Under the pieces are notes generated by a model. It was not told the DNA's origin. It saw nothing but the letters and a program-made list of their open reading frames with translations, and made no database searches. Made by a program: the position numbers and the translations under genes. 56,252 nucleotides of DNA from an uncultured Bacilli bacterium (lineage in GTDB: Bacteria > Bacillota_I > Bacilli_A > RF39 > UBA660), in contig CANQOV010000004.1 in NCBI GenBank assembly GCA_947625575.1, positions 1 to 56,252 of the forward strand. Direction: 5' to 3'. Positions 33,842 to 43,390 of this stretch are shown here, piece after piece. Each line of letters starts with the position of its first letter. The stretch's first letter is position 1.

Positions 33842-36800
33842 TTATTTTCCACTAGAAGAATTTCTTGCATCATTTGCAGCCTGATTTTTAATAACATCTG
33901 TGTTATTTTTAATTGCATTTATTTCAACATCAATATTACGGCGTTTTTGCTCTGCAGCTCCAACAGCATCAAACGCAGTTGAAACATTAACAATTTTTTC
34001 ATTTCCAATTCCAGTTAAATCTCTAACAACTTTATTTTCTCTATGCAAAGATTGCATATTTTGAACACCAGCAGATAAAATTCCGGCCGTCTTATCACTA
34101 TATTCTATATTTTTAACATAATCTGCAACATCAAAACCACTTGCACCATGATTAAGTAAAACATTAGAGACACGTTCCTGAGCATATGCATTAAAACTTT
34201 TGCCTTCATGATTTCTTGCATATGCATCAGCATCAAGTGATCCATCAGCCTTACGATATTTGTAAGCATCCACTAAAAGATCACCATACTCTTTTTGAGC
34301 AGCTTTTTTTTGATTAGTCTTAAATATAGGATTACCACTTTTATCTCTTACATTTAATATATCTTGTGTAACAGCATCAGCTTCAAGTGCTTGATCCATA
34401 GCTGATTTTGTCTCGCCACCTTTTTTCAATTCATTACTTTGAAGTTCAAGTGCATGTATATTATGTGAAGCTCTTGTTGCCTTATCAAGTCCTACTCTTC
34501 CAAGTGTAGCCGCAGTAAGTTGTTGTTTAAATCCAACACCTTGATTATAAGCGTTTCTTCTTGTTCTATTAATAGCTTGAGTACGTTTGCTACCAGCAAG
34601 TAACTTTCCTTTTGCACCACCACCAGCACCACTCAATGCCGAAACTGCAACATTACCAAGTCCATATCCGAAAGCACCTAAACCAACGCCTAAACTACCA
34701 ATAACGCTTCTACCATTTCGTCTAGCATTTGCAAAAGCAGCACCAGCAGTGAAAGTATTTTGACCTAAGCCCATGCCGCTAGCTATAGCAACACCAGCAC
34801 CAATTCCTAATCCTGCTTTAACCATATTATAACTATCTTTAAATGTACTAGATCCTTCTACACCAAACAATCTACTAATTAAATTAGGAACAGTTTTTAT
34901 AAATACAAGCTCACCCATCATAACAAATATAATTCCAATACCAAGATCATCAAAATTAGCAGTATTAGTAATAGCAGATAAGAAAGCAGCACCAGCCTCA
35001 ATTGCAATCAACTTAAAAAATAAATCAAGATAAGCACTTGCATACATTTTTACCCACGAATTGAAATTTTTATCCGAAGGATTAATATAACTAATAATTG
35101 GAATTGGTGCCATAATTTGTAAAATCCATATTTTCAAATTACGAACTACAACTTCAACACAAATTGTAGCAAGAACAGTAACAGCTAAAATACAAAAAAC
35201 AATAGCAAACAGCCAATCCAAATCAACCTGTTTTTTCTTATATAGTGTCGCAAATTCTTCAATAGTATCAGAAGTATTTAAATAAGCTTTTCTAACACTT
35301 ACAGCAGTTGCATTATCTTTATTTCTAACTGAAGTAAAACCACTCATCAAACTTCTAGCAAAATCAATACCACAATAATTTCTACCGCAATCACTAATGA
35401 CATCAGAATCTATATATCCTTCGCCAACTAACTCTTTAACATCATTTTTTACATTTTCATCATCTGGACAAACATTTTGATACATATCAAGCACATATTG
35501 AGCTTTAGCTTTAGGAAATGTGGCTTGATCATAATTAGTAAAACCAGAATATCCAGAAGTATTTTCTCCTGTATTTAACCAACCTTCGGAATCAAATAGA
35601 ACTTCCCCGTCTTTATTATCATTAACAGTACAATTAAAACCACTTCCGGGATGACTACAAGTTAAACCTATAATAGAATTAGGGCAAACATGTCTATCCA
35701 AATTGGAAATAGCATTAGAATCAAACCAATTATTAGACCTTCTAATAACTCCGTTAGGTATATCTAAATTACTGCCACTAGGAGAAGTTATTTCAAAATC
35801 CCAGTAAACCAAACCCGAAAATTTTGGATTACTCATCTTAGTTTTTGTAAAAACAATATGTACACGATTTGAATTAGACATAGCTAAAGTATAATTACTA
35901 TTACAATATTGCCTATCACCATCTAAATTTGCTAAATTAGAATTAGTATCTCTATAAATATAATCACACTCAAATTTTTCCTCTACTTCTAAATGTTCTC
36001 CAGTATTTTCATCAACCGCATCAGAATTAAATATTACATTTTCGCAATCCTTTTTATCACCATTTTTGCATAAATAAAATTTAGAATCAAAATTAAACTC
36101 TGACATACCACTAACAATGTTTGATTCTGTATCCATTAAACACTTTGTATCATTACAAGCATCAGGAATTCCTACACTAAAACAAGCTTCTTTTCCACCA
36201 CAAGCACTAGGATTATCTTGCCACTGATACTTTCCGTCACTTTCAACAGTCATAAACTCTTTAAATCTATTAATAAAATTCGTTAAACTGCAACCATCAT
36301 AAGCCTCAGCAAAAACTTTAAACTGTGGACCCATATATTGATTATTATATGCATTATCTACCCATTGAGAGCCTGTACCATTACCATAATAATCTTCAAA
36401 TGTGCCAAACTTACCTGCAACATTCCAAGCAAGCCAAGCATATGTTTCTGCACCTTTATAAGAATCTGTACAAGATATACCTATATTAGATTCATTAACA
36501 TCAGCAGAAACATTAACTAATAAATTGTTATCATCTAAATTTAAAGTTTGATTTTTTTCAAAAATTTTATCTATAATACCACTGTCCAAAATACTATCTT
36601 CAAATCTTTTTAAAAATGGGAATATAAAACTTTGTAAAGTTAAAAGAAGTGCAAACGAAACAACTATTCTTACTAAGAGTTTACCTGCTCCAACTTGTTT
36701 ATCACTAACCTTTTCAGGGTCAATCAAATAATTTAACATTGCAACAAGAACTCTAAATAGAACAAATATTCCAACAACAACATAAATACTTGTTGACACT

Positions 36801-36937
36801 TGCATAACTAATTGATTATCGTAACTAAATAATTCATTTAATTTAAGCATCATATCATAAGTACCAGCAAGCATCCCTCTAAACATACCACCAATACTAG
36901 TACCTAAAAATTCCTTTATATTAAACAATAAAAACAT
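33842..36937 (-). CDS. VirB6/TrbL-like polytopic membrane protein 1 (phase-variable promoter)
   Basis: Very large protein of 1031 residues. N-terminal helices (residues about 30-110) contain the block DKQVGAGKLLVRIVVSFALLLTL shared by all three paralogues. A roughly 450-residue extracytoplasmic domain rich in Cys follows, then a helix cluster at about 570-690 (ICVEVVVRNLKIWILQIMAPI; INPSDKNFNSWVKMY) resembling the VirB6/TrbL core. A 330-residue Gly/Ala/charged cytoplasmic tail ends the protein. The ATG at 36937 has GGGAG eight bases upstream. A longer frame opening at 36991 would translate the promoter, including its G tract, and is rejected. Own promoter with G10 spacer; own terminator. Confidence 0.8.
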   Translation of the reverse strand: MFLLFNIKEFLGTSIGGMFRGMLAGTYDMMLKLNELFSYDNQLVMQVSTSIYVVVGIFVLFRVLVAMLNYLIDPEKVSDKQVGAGKLLVRIVVSFALLLTLQSFIFPFLKRFEDSILDSGIIDKIFEKNQTLNLDDNNLLVNVSADVNESNIGISCTDSYKGAETYAWLAWNVAGKFGTFEDYYGNGTGSQWVDNAYNNQYMGPQFKVFAEAYDGCSLTNFINRFKEFMTVESDGKYQWQDNPSACGGKEACFSVGIPDACNDTKCLMDTESNIVSGMSEFNFDSKFYLCKNGDKKDCENVIFNSDAVDENTGEHLEVEEKFECDYIYRDTNSNLANLDGDRQYCNSNYTLAMSNSNRVHIVFTKTKMSNPKFSGLVYWDFEITSPSGSNLDIPNGVIRRSNNWFDSNAISNLDRHVCPNSIIGLTCSHPGSGFNCTVNDNKDGEVLFDSEGWLNTGENTSGYSGFTNYDQATFPKAKAQYVLDMYQNVCPDDENVKNDVKELVGEGYIDSDVISDCGRNYCGIDFARSLMSGFTSVRNKDNATAVSVRKAYLNTSDTIEEFATLYKKKQVDLDWLFAIVFCILAVTVLATICVEVVVRNLKIWILQIMAPIPIISYINPSDKNFNSWVKMYASAYLDLFFKLIAIEAGAAFLSAITNTANFDDLGIGIIFVMMGELVFIKTVPNLISRLFGVEGSSTFKDSYNMVKAGLGIGAGVAIASGMGLGQNTFTAGAAFANARRNGRSVIGSLGVGLGAFGYGLGNVAVSALSGAGGGAKGKLLAGSKRTQAINRTRRNAYNQGVGFKQQLTAATLGRVGLDKATRASHNIHALELQSNELKKGGETKSAMDQALEADAVTQDILNVRDKSGNPIFKTNQKKAAQKEYGDLLVDAYKYRKADGSLDADAYARNHEGKSFNAYAQERVSNVLLNHGASGFDVADYVKNIEYSDKTAGILSAGVQNMQSLHRENKVVRDLTGIGNEKIVNVSTAFDAVGAAEQKRRNIDVEINAIKNNTDVIKNQAANDARNSSSGK

Positions 36938-36959
36938 AACACACACTCCCACTATTATC

Positions 36960-36988
36960 AGTATAGCCCCCCCCCCGACCTTTGTCAA
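36960..36988 (-). promoter_or_regulatory. phase-variable promoter P1 (G10 in spacer, 17 bp)
   Basis: TTGACA (36983-36988) and TATACT (36960-36965), separated by exactly 17 bp: AAGGTC, ten G (36967-36976 as C on plus) and C. This is the optimal sigma-A spacing, so predicted ON. Drives VirB6-like gene 1 with a leader of about 16 nt. Confidence 0.88.
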
Positions 36989-37067
36989 CAATTAAACAAA
37001 AGAAATCTGAAAGAAATCTCCCAGACTTTTAAATTTAATAACAAATAACAACATATAAATTCAACAT

Positions 37068-37103
37068 AAAAAGAGCAAGCAGATTTTTTGAAATTTCTTG
37101 CTC
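37068..37103 (-). terminator. terminator after VirB6-like gene 2
   Basis: GAGCAAG / CTTGCTC stem with 17-base loop and T run, just after the coding region. Confidence 0.7.
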
Positions 37104-37116
37104 CTGAACAATTTTA

Positions 37117-40100
37117 TTATTTTCCACCACCAATATTACTTCCAGCATTATTTCCATTTTGTTTAGCTCTTAAACTTTCAACATATTTTGGATCAAGCTC
37201 AGTCTTTTGACGAATTATAGATTGAATTTCACCTGCTCTATCCTTTGTACCAGCAGTTAATTTAACTAAATTGCCATAATTTCCATTTATATTTTCAATA
37301 CCTCTAGACTCTGCAACTTTATGTATTGATTCAAATCTTTGCAAGTTAACTTGAGCATCTCCAAGTTCTCTGCGAATAACGTTTCTCCTTCCCTCATCTA
37401 TTTGCATAGTAGAAACGTGTTTAACAGATCTACCTTGTTCATTTTTAGTAGTGGTTATATAGCCAACAGTCTCAAGAATATTACCAACTTGTTCACCAGA
37501 TAAACCAGTACCAACAAATAATCTACTATAAGAAACTTCCTTTCCAGAGGTTTGTGCATTAATCCAATTTTCTCTTACTTTAGCATACTGTTGGTCAGTC
37601 ATCTGTATTTTACCATTTGTCCTAGCTATACTAAATGTAGTAAGATCTTTACTTCCATCAGCTATACTATCTATATTCTTTTTATATGATTCAAAACTAT
37701 CCACTTCATTTTGCTCTTTCCGTAATCCTGAAACTTGTTTATCAACTTGCAATGCATAATCTAAACCAACTGCACCAAACAAAGTATTATCAAGTTGTGT
37801 ACCAAAACCAACCCCAGCAGTATATAATGCAGTCCTTTTTCGATTTATTTCCGATGCATGTTTACTTCCAGCAAATAACTTGCCACGAGCTCCACCACCA
37901 AGACCTAACAAAGATGATGAAGCAACAGTTCCAACGCCTTGTGCTATAGCACCAAGTTTGTTTTTCCAACCTTTTGCAGCAATAACGCTAGGGGCAGCTG
38001 TAGCAGAAGCAACTGTAGCACCAATTGCACCACCTGCTGCAACGCCAAGACCAGCCTTAACCATATTCATGCTTTCTTTAAATGTACTATCGCCACTAAG
38101 TCCGAATATTTTACTAATGAAATTAGGACCAGACTTCATAAATATTAGGACACCTAACACAGTAAATATTTTTGCAAATCCAGAGCTATCAAAAACTCTT
38201 GGAATTTCTGCTAAAATTTTAACACCAGCACTAACTGAAATTAATTTTAAAAATATATCACAATAAGCACTAAAATACATTTTAGTCCATTGACCAAATA
38301 CTTTGTCAGATGGATTAATATAACTTACAACTGCTATTGGAGCAATTGATTCCAAAAGCCATAATTTTATACCCCTAACAACAACTTCAATACATATAAC
38401 AGCCATTAAGAAAATAGCAATAATTGCAAATACAATAGCTAAAATAGAATCAAATTGCAAATCACCATTTTTTAATAATTTACCAAAAGCAGAATTATCA
38501 CTTGATGAATTTAAAAAATTATCATAAATTTTTTCACAGCTAGATTCACATTTTTTAGGATCCTTTTTAATAAATGCCTTTATAACATCCTTAGAAAAAC
38601 ATATTCCACTATATTTATTACCATCACAATCTCTACCATAATTTTCTTCATATCCACCATCAATTGCTTCATTTAAATCATCACGTACATCAGCATCTTC
38701 ATTGCAAACATTATTCAAGACATCATCAATATAACGACCTTGAATATTTTCCCATGAAGACTGTCCATAGTTAGTAAGTCCAGAATATTTATTATATTGA
38801 TCAATAGCAACCCATGATTTATCAGAAAACATTATATTACCATCAAAATCATCATTTACAGTAATACTATATCCCCCTAGACTAGGATCACGACGAGTCA
38901 TATCTAATCCGATAATAGAAGCTGGGCAAGATACCTCAGACAAACCTTTATCAAGTGCAGCAAACATATCAACAGCACCATAACTTGCAATTATTTTTTT
39001 CCCTGTTACGTTCCAATGGACACCAGTATCAGTATTAACTGTAATATCCCATTTTAAAGAGCCATCAGTTTTTTTATTAAAAAAAGCAGTGCTAAATAAA
39101 CTAGGATCAAATATAGGATTAGCATCATCTCTTGGAGTAAAAACAACTGTAATTTTTCTATCTTTAACCTCTAAATACCTTATATTATTACAAGTATGAG
39201 TATCAGAATTTGCAACTAATAAATCATCATAACTATCTCTAAAAATATATGTACAAGAAAAGCTGTTTCTTTCCTGCTCAGGAATTTTAACATCAGCATG
39301 AAGTGTAAATGAAAGACATCCAGAATCATCATTTGCACCAGTACTATGATCCATGCAAGTAAAGTAACCTTCATTATCAAGAGAATCATCATCAAATCCT
39401 AAAAATATATAATCATCACTATAAGAAGCTACCCCATTTAACTCAATATTATAACAATTTCTTTCTCCGTTGCAACTTGTGGAACTATATTTATTTGCCT
39501 TATACCCATCAGTTATAGCTCCACCCCAACCAGCAGTTCTACAAGATGAAAAATCCAAATCAGGACAAGCTTGCGGATTAACATTTATTTTATGACTATT
39601 AAAATAATTAAGATATTCTTGAAATCTAGCCTTAACATCACCCATCGAACAACCAGCATACATATCATTAAAATTACTCATTTTTGGAGTAAAATCTTTA
39701 ACAGACCCAGAATATCCATATTCTTTCGTACAACTTGTTGCTGAATTACTAATTAGCGGTCTTTCTCCATTCGTGCTAGTTTCTGCTTTAACATTTTGCC
39801 ATACTAAATTACTATTTCCTATTCTATATTGATTTGAAATAGGATTAATGATTTTATCATTAATTTCAATATCATTAAACAAATTCATCAATATTCCAGT
39901 TCTTGAAGTAAGCATATCTTGAACATCATGTAAAAGTGGAAATATAAAATTTGGTAATGTTAAAAGTAAAGCAATTGAAACAACTATTCTAACTAAAAGT
40001 TTTCCAGCTCCAATTTGCTTATCAGAAACTTTATCAGGATCAACTAAATACGTTAAAGCCGAAACAACTAATCTAAATAATATAAACACTCCTACAATAG

Positions 40101-40236
40101 TATATACACTTAAACTAACATTTTCTAATAAACTTGAATTAAAAAAAGCAGAGCTTAACTCAATCATTATATCATAAACACCAGCCAACCCTCTACCAAA
40201 AAGGCTTCCTACAGTATTCGCCCAAAATTTTTCCAT
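37117..40236 (-). CDS. VirB6/TrbL-like polytopic membrane protein 2 (phase-variable promoter)
   Basis: This 1039-residue paralogue has the same architecture. N-terminal helices carry DKQIGAGKLLVRIVVSIALLLTL, a long Cys-containing extracytoplasmic domain spans about residues 120-590, and the helix cluster at about 595-710 includes ICIEVVVRGIKLWLLESIAPI and INPSDKVFGQWTKMY. A cytoplasmic tail to 1039 ends in a Gly/Asn-rich stretch. AAGGTAGGTG precedes the ATG. Transcribed alone, from promoter P2 about 100 bases upstream, and ended by its own hairpin. Similarity is strongest in the membrane parts and weakest in the tail, as if the outer and inner domains had diverged. Confidence 0.8.
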   Translation of the reverse strand: MEKFWANTVGSLFGRGLAGVYDIMIELSSAFFNSSLLENVSLSVYTIVGVFILFRLVVSALTYLVDPDKVSDKQIGAGKLLVRIVVSIALLLTLPNFIFPLLHDVQDMLTSRTGILMNLFNDIEINDKIINPISNQYRIGNSNLVWQNVKAETSTNGERPLISNSATSCTKEYGYSGSVKDFTPKMSNFNDMYAGCSMGDVKARFQEYLNYFNSHKINVNPQACPDLDFSSCRTAGWGGAITDGYKANKYSSTSCNGERNCYNIELNGVASYSDDYIFLGFDDDSLDNEGYFTCMDHSTGANDDSGCLSFTLHADVKIPEQERNSFSCTYIFRDSYDDLLVANSDTHTCNNIRYLEVKDRKITVVFTPRDDANPIFDPSLFSTAFFNKKTDGSLKWDITVNTDTGVHWNVTGKKIIASYGAVDMFAALDKGLSEVSCPASIIGLDMTRRDPSLGGYSITVNDDFDGNIMFSDKSWVAIDQYNKYSGLTNYGQSSWENIQGRYIDDVLNNVCNEDADVRDDLNEAIDGGYEENYGRDCDGNKYSGICFSKDVIKAFIKKDPKKCESSCEKIYDNFLNSSSDNSAFGKLLKNGDLQFDSILAIVFAIIAIFLMAVICIEVVVRGIKLWLLESIAPIAVVSYINPSDKVFGQWTKMYFSAYCDIFLKLISVSAGVKILAEIPRVFDSSGFAKIFTVLGVLIFMKSGPNFISKIFGLSGDSTFKESMNMVKAGLGVAAGGAIGATVASATAAPSVIAAKGWKNKLGAIAQGVGTVASSSLLGLGGGARGKLFAGSKHASEINRKRTALYTAGVGFGTQLDNTLFGAVGLDYALQVDKQVSGLRKEQNEVDSFESYKKNIDSIADGSKDLTTFSIARTNGKIQMTDQQYAKVRENWINAQTSGKEVSYSRLFVGTGLSGEQVGNILETVGYITTTKNEQGRSVKHVSTMQIDEGRRNVIRRELGDAQVNLQRFESIHKVAESRGIENINGNYGNLVKLTAGTKDRAGEIQSIIRQKTELDPKYVESLRAKQNGNNAGSNIGGGK

Positions 40237-40339
40237 ATCACACCTACCTTATATTACAAACTTCTTTTTCATACCAAAATATATAAATTTACTACTAATA
40301 CCAAAATAAAAAATGCAGCAACTCTATTTTACAATTTTA

Positions 40340-40366
40340 ATTATACCCCCCCCCGACCCCTGTCAA
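40340..40366 (-). promoter_or_regulatory. phase-variable promoter P2 (G9 in spacer, 15 bp)
   Basis: TTGACA (40361-40366) and TATAAT (40340-40345) with a 15-bp spacer: GGGGTC then nine G. Two bases below optimum, so predicted OFF or weak in this isolate; G11 would restore 17 bp. Drives VirB6-like gene 2. Confidence 0.88.
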
Positions 40367-40400
40367 CAATTAATCAAAAGAAATCTAACATGTAAGCATT

Positions 40401-40440
40401 AAAAAAAACAAGTAAATTTTTTGAAATTCACTTGTTTTTT
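40401..40440 (-). terminator. terminator after VirB6-like gene 3
   Basis: ACAAGT...ACTTGT stem with further A/T pairing and eight T on the minus strand. Confidence 0.75.
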
Positions 40441-40447
40441 ACATTTA

Positions 40448-42973
40448 TTATTTTTTATCTTTTTTAGGAGATTTATAGTGTGTAGCACGAGTATCAGATC
40501 CACTAAAGGTGATTTTACTATCCTCAGCAATACTCTTTGTTTTCTTATATCCTTTAGCTTGATCGTCAATACTTCCAACACCTACACTCTTAACAACTTT
40601 ATCAATAGTTTGTAACTCAGTAAAGTCATAAGAATAAGCTTTATCACTATGATCAGTATGTTTTCCCAAATTCTTACTATAGAATTTTACTATTCTATCA
40701 TAAGAGTGAGCATTAGCCATAGTTTGAGCATCATCAATATTGCCCTCTAAAACATCTTTAATATATCTACCCTTATTAGCGGCCAATAAATCGTTATATT
40801 TTTTATCATATGCAGCAATATCTTCAGTTGTAACTGCATTACCTTTATCATCTTTTGATGTTGCACGCATAAGTGCTAAATTATCTCTCATCTGTTTCAT
40901 ACCATAATGATTTTTCTTAAGAATTTCATCTTCAATTCTGGTATCCATAGTCTTCTGTTCTTTTAAAATAGCATCATATGCACCCTCAACTCTTTCATCT
41001 CTTCTATTAGGATCATATAATCCAAAAGCAAATGTATTACCTAATACATCAATACCTCTTGTACCACTTTCATATAGTTCACGTCTTTGAACATTAGTAT
41101 TTTTAGCATAATCATATCCTTTAATAACATTACCTTTATATCCATAATATAATCCTCTTACAGTACTACTACCTGCAGTTGCTAAAGCACTAACAGTTGC
41201 TGCCATTTTATTTCCAAAAGATTGTCCACGTGTTGCTGCAATAGCTCTAGCACCATATGCACTAGCACCAGCTAAAGCACCAGCACCAGCACCTAAAGAT
41301 TTAATTATACCAAAGCTTTCTTTAAATGTTCCCTTATTATTAGTACCAAATAACTCACTAAGTAAATTAGGTATAACTTTAATAAATACTAAAATACCTC
41401 CAACAAAGAACACTTTACCAAAACCTAACTTTGTATATCTAGCTGTATTAATTATAACCATTAAAATAGTTTCTCCAGCATATATAGCAAACAACTTCAA
41501 AAATAAATCACAATATGCACTAAAATACATCTTAATCCATTTACCAAACATCTTATCTGATGGATTCATATAATTAACAACTACAATTGGTGAAATTAAT
41601 TGTAAAACCCATAATTTTAAATTACGTACAACAACTTCAATACAAATAGTAAATATTAAAATAATTGCCCCAATTCCAAATAAAACAGACATTAAAACAT
41701 CTATTGTAACATTACCCTTTTTATATTGTTTACCAAAAGCTGTATTATCTTTAGCAGAATATAAATAATTATCATAAGCACTACGACAATCACTATTCTC
41801 TTCACATGAATCAAGTGTAATAAAAGAATCCATTAATAATTTAGAAAACTGTGTACCACAAATCTTACCCTCACAACCATTAACTACACCACTACTAAGA
41901 TAACCATTACTAATTGCTTCATCTAAATCCTTTTTAACATCTACATCATTAGGACAAACATTATTATATAAGTCTTTACTATATTTACTAGACACCTGTT
42001 GCCACTGATACTTTCCATAATTAGTAAGTCCATATTCCGAAGCATTATTATCAACATTTTCCCAACTTTCAGTAGTAAAGATTACATCTTTATTAGCACT
42101 ACAACTAATACTTCCAGTTTCATTAAATACACATTTTAATCCCACTATTGAATTAGGACAAATTCCTTTATCCAAATCTTTTATTGAATCATTATTCCAA
42201 TAATTACTCTCACGAATAGAGCCATCTAATATAGATAAATACCCCTTTTCTAAATCTTTATTATATAAAGTAATATTATATTTATTTTTATCTTTAAACA
42301 TTAAATTTTCATCATTAGATTTCTCAAAAACTAAAATAATTTCATTATTTTTAGCTTTATCATAATTACTATTACATGTAATAGCACCATCATCTTTCAT
42401 ATTAGCAATATTACTATTTACATCATGAAAAACATAACTACAACTAAAACCATTTTCTATTTCTAATTTAGTTTTATCTACCCCAGTAATAACTGTACTA
42501 TCATTAGCATTATTACTAGTAGTATTAGTATTACTACTATTAGTATTGCTATCATTAGTAATACTATCATCACCTAAACTATCTTTATTTACTGAGACAA
42601 TCTTTGCTAATATATTACTTTGTAATATCATTGTTTGAACATTATTAAGTAAAGGAAATATAAAACTATTTAAAGTAAGAAGTAAAGCTAAAGAAACAAC
42701 TATTCTCATAATCATTTTTCCAGCTCCAACTTGCTTATCAGATACTTTATCAGGGTCTACTAAATAATTCAACATTGTAATAAAAGTTCTAAATAAAACA
42801 AAAATACCTACAACTGTATAAACACTACCACTAACAGCTTTTATTAAATCATTATTTACAAACAAATTATTTAATTCCATCATCATATTATAAGTACTTG
42901 CAACAGCACCCCCAAATAAAGGTCCAATAACATCTGCTGCAAAGAACTCTTTTATACTAAATAATAAAAACAT
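40448..42973 (-). CDS. VirB6/TrbL-like polytopic membrane protein 3 (ordinary promoter)
   Basis: Third paralogue, 841 residues. It opens MFLLFSIKEFF, matching paralogue 1, and shares DKQVGAGKMIMRIVVSLALLLTL. Its outer domain is shorter (about residues 120-420) and starts with an Asn/Ser/Thr-rich linker. The helix cluster at about 423-545 contains ICIEVVVRNLKLWVLQLISPI and MNPSDKMFGKWIKMY. A basic cytoplasmic tail follows. GAGGTGG precedes the ATG. Its promoter has a normal 17-bp AT-rich spacer, so it is the constant member of the trio. Confidence 0.8.
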   Translation of the reverse strand: MFLLFSIKEFFAADVIGPLFGGAVASTYNMMMELNNLFVNNDLIKAVSGSVYTVVGIFVLFRTFITMLNYLVDPDKVSDKQVGAGKMIMRIVVSLALLLTLNSFIFPLLNNVQTMILQSNILAKIVSVNKDSLGDDSITNDSNTNSSNTNTTSNNANDSTVITGVDKTKLEIENGFSCSYVFHDVNSNIANMKDDGAITCNSNYDKAKNNEIILVFEKSNDENLMFKDKNKYNITLYNKDLEKGYLSILDGSIRESNYWNNDSIKDLDKGICPNSIVGLKCVFNETGSISCSANKDVIFTTESWENVDNNASEYGLTNYGKYQWQQVSSKYSKDLYNNVCPNDVDVKKDLDEAISNGYLSSGVVNGCEGKICGTQFSKLLMDSFITLDSCEENSDCRSAYDNYLYSAKDNTAFGKQYKKGNVTIDVLMSVLFGIGAIILIFTICIEVVVRNLKLWVLQLISPIVVVNYMNPSDKMFGKWIKMYFSAYCDLFLKLFAIYAGETILMVIINTARYTKLGFGKVFFVGGILVFIKVIPNLLSELFGTNNKGTFKESFGIIKSLGAGAGALAGASAYGARAIAATRGQSFGNKMAATVSALATAGSSTVRGLYYGYKGNVIKGYDYAKNTNVQRRELYESGTRGIDVLGNTFAFGLYDPNRRDERVEGAYDAILKEQKTMDTRIEDEILKKNHYGMKQMRDNLALMRATSKDDKGNAVTTEDIAAYDKKYNDLLAANKGRYIKDVLEGNIDDAQTMANAHSYDRIVKFYSKNLGKHTDHSDKAYSYDFTELQTIDKVVKSVGVGSIDDQAKGYKKTKSIAEDSKITFSGSDTRATHYKSPKKDKK

Positions 42974-43037
42974 ATTTAGCCACCTCTTTTTATATAAAAA
43001 CTACCTATAATTGAATACTTTCCAACTACAACTGGAT

Positions 43038-43066
43038 ATTATAACATTTTTATATAAAAATAGCAA
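43038..43066 (-). promoter_or_regulatory. non-switchable promoter of VirB6-like gene 3
   Basis: TTGCTA (43061-43066), 17-bp AT-rich spacer, TATAAT (43038-43043). No G tract. Confidence 0.75.
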
Positions 43067-43081
43067 GCTTTTTTATCCAAC

Positions 43082-43110
43082 AAAAAAGTGTAAGAACTAA
43101 CTTCTTACAC
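43082..43110 (-). terminator. terminator of the murE-murF-queH-dnaE side
   Basis: Perfect 9-bp stem GTGTAAGAA / TTCTTACAC and T run, overlapping the end of the small gene at 43097. Confidence 0.9.
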
Positions 43111-43390
43111 GATAACTTGCTGCTTCATAATCTTGTGCATCCATATATGATAATGGTATTCCAAACTTTTCATCATCTTTTACATCTACATATAAAAAAT
43201 TAATAAAATCAGCATTTACTTCATATGAATTTTCTTTAATAATAGTTATTTTCTTAACATTCCAAAGGACATAACCATCTGGTACAACCAAAACATTAGA
43301 CTCTATTTTTCTTTCCATATCTTTAAGAGTCGTATTAAAAATAACATTAGAATTAACAACATGTTGATATGGATCATATACTTTCTTCAT
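43097..43390 (-). CDS. hypothetical protein downstream of dnaE
   Basis: I do not recognise this 97-residue protein. It contains PDGYVLWNVKKITIIKENSYEVNADFINFLYV and no membrane segment. The ATG at 43390 is chosen because GGGGGT is just upstream. It overlaps the 3' end of dnaE by 17 bases, so the two are coupled, and it ends at a strong terminator. Confidence 0.6.
   Translation of the reverse strand: MKKVYDPYQHVVNSNVIFNTTLKDMERKIESNVLVVPDGYVLWNVKKITIIKENSYEVNADFINFLYVDVKDDEKFGIPLSYMDAQDYEAASYRVRS

Noticed and set aside
37686-38266. Overlapping plus-strand frames opposite VirB6-like gene 2
   Set aside because: They are antisense to a well-supported long gene, mutually overlapping, and lack family motifs or credible ribosome-binding sites.
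30640-43066. Integrative conjugative element
   Set aside because: No relaxase, coupling protein, integrase or flanking attachment sites. The Xer recombinase at 49.9 kb looks like housekeeping.
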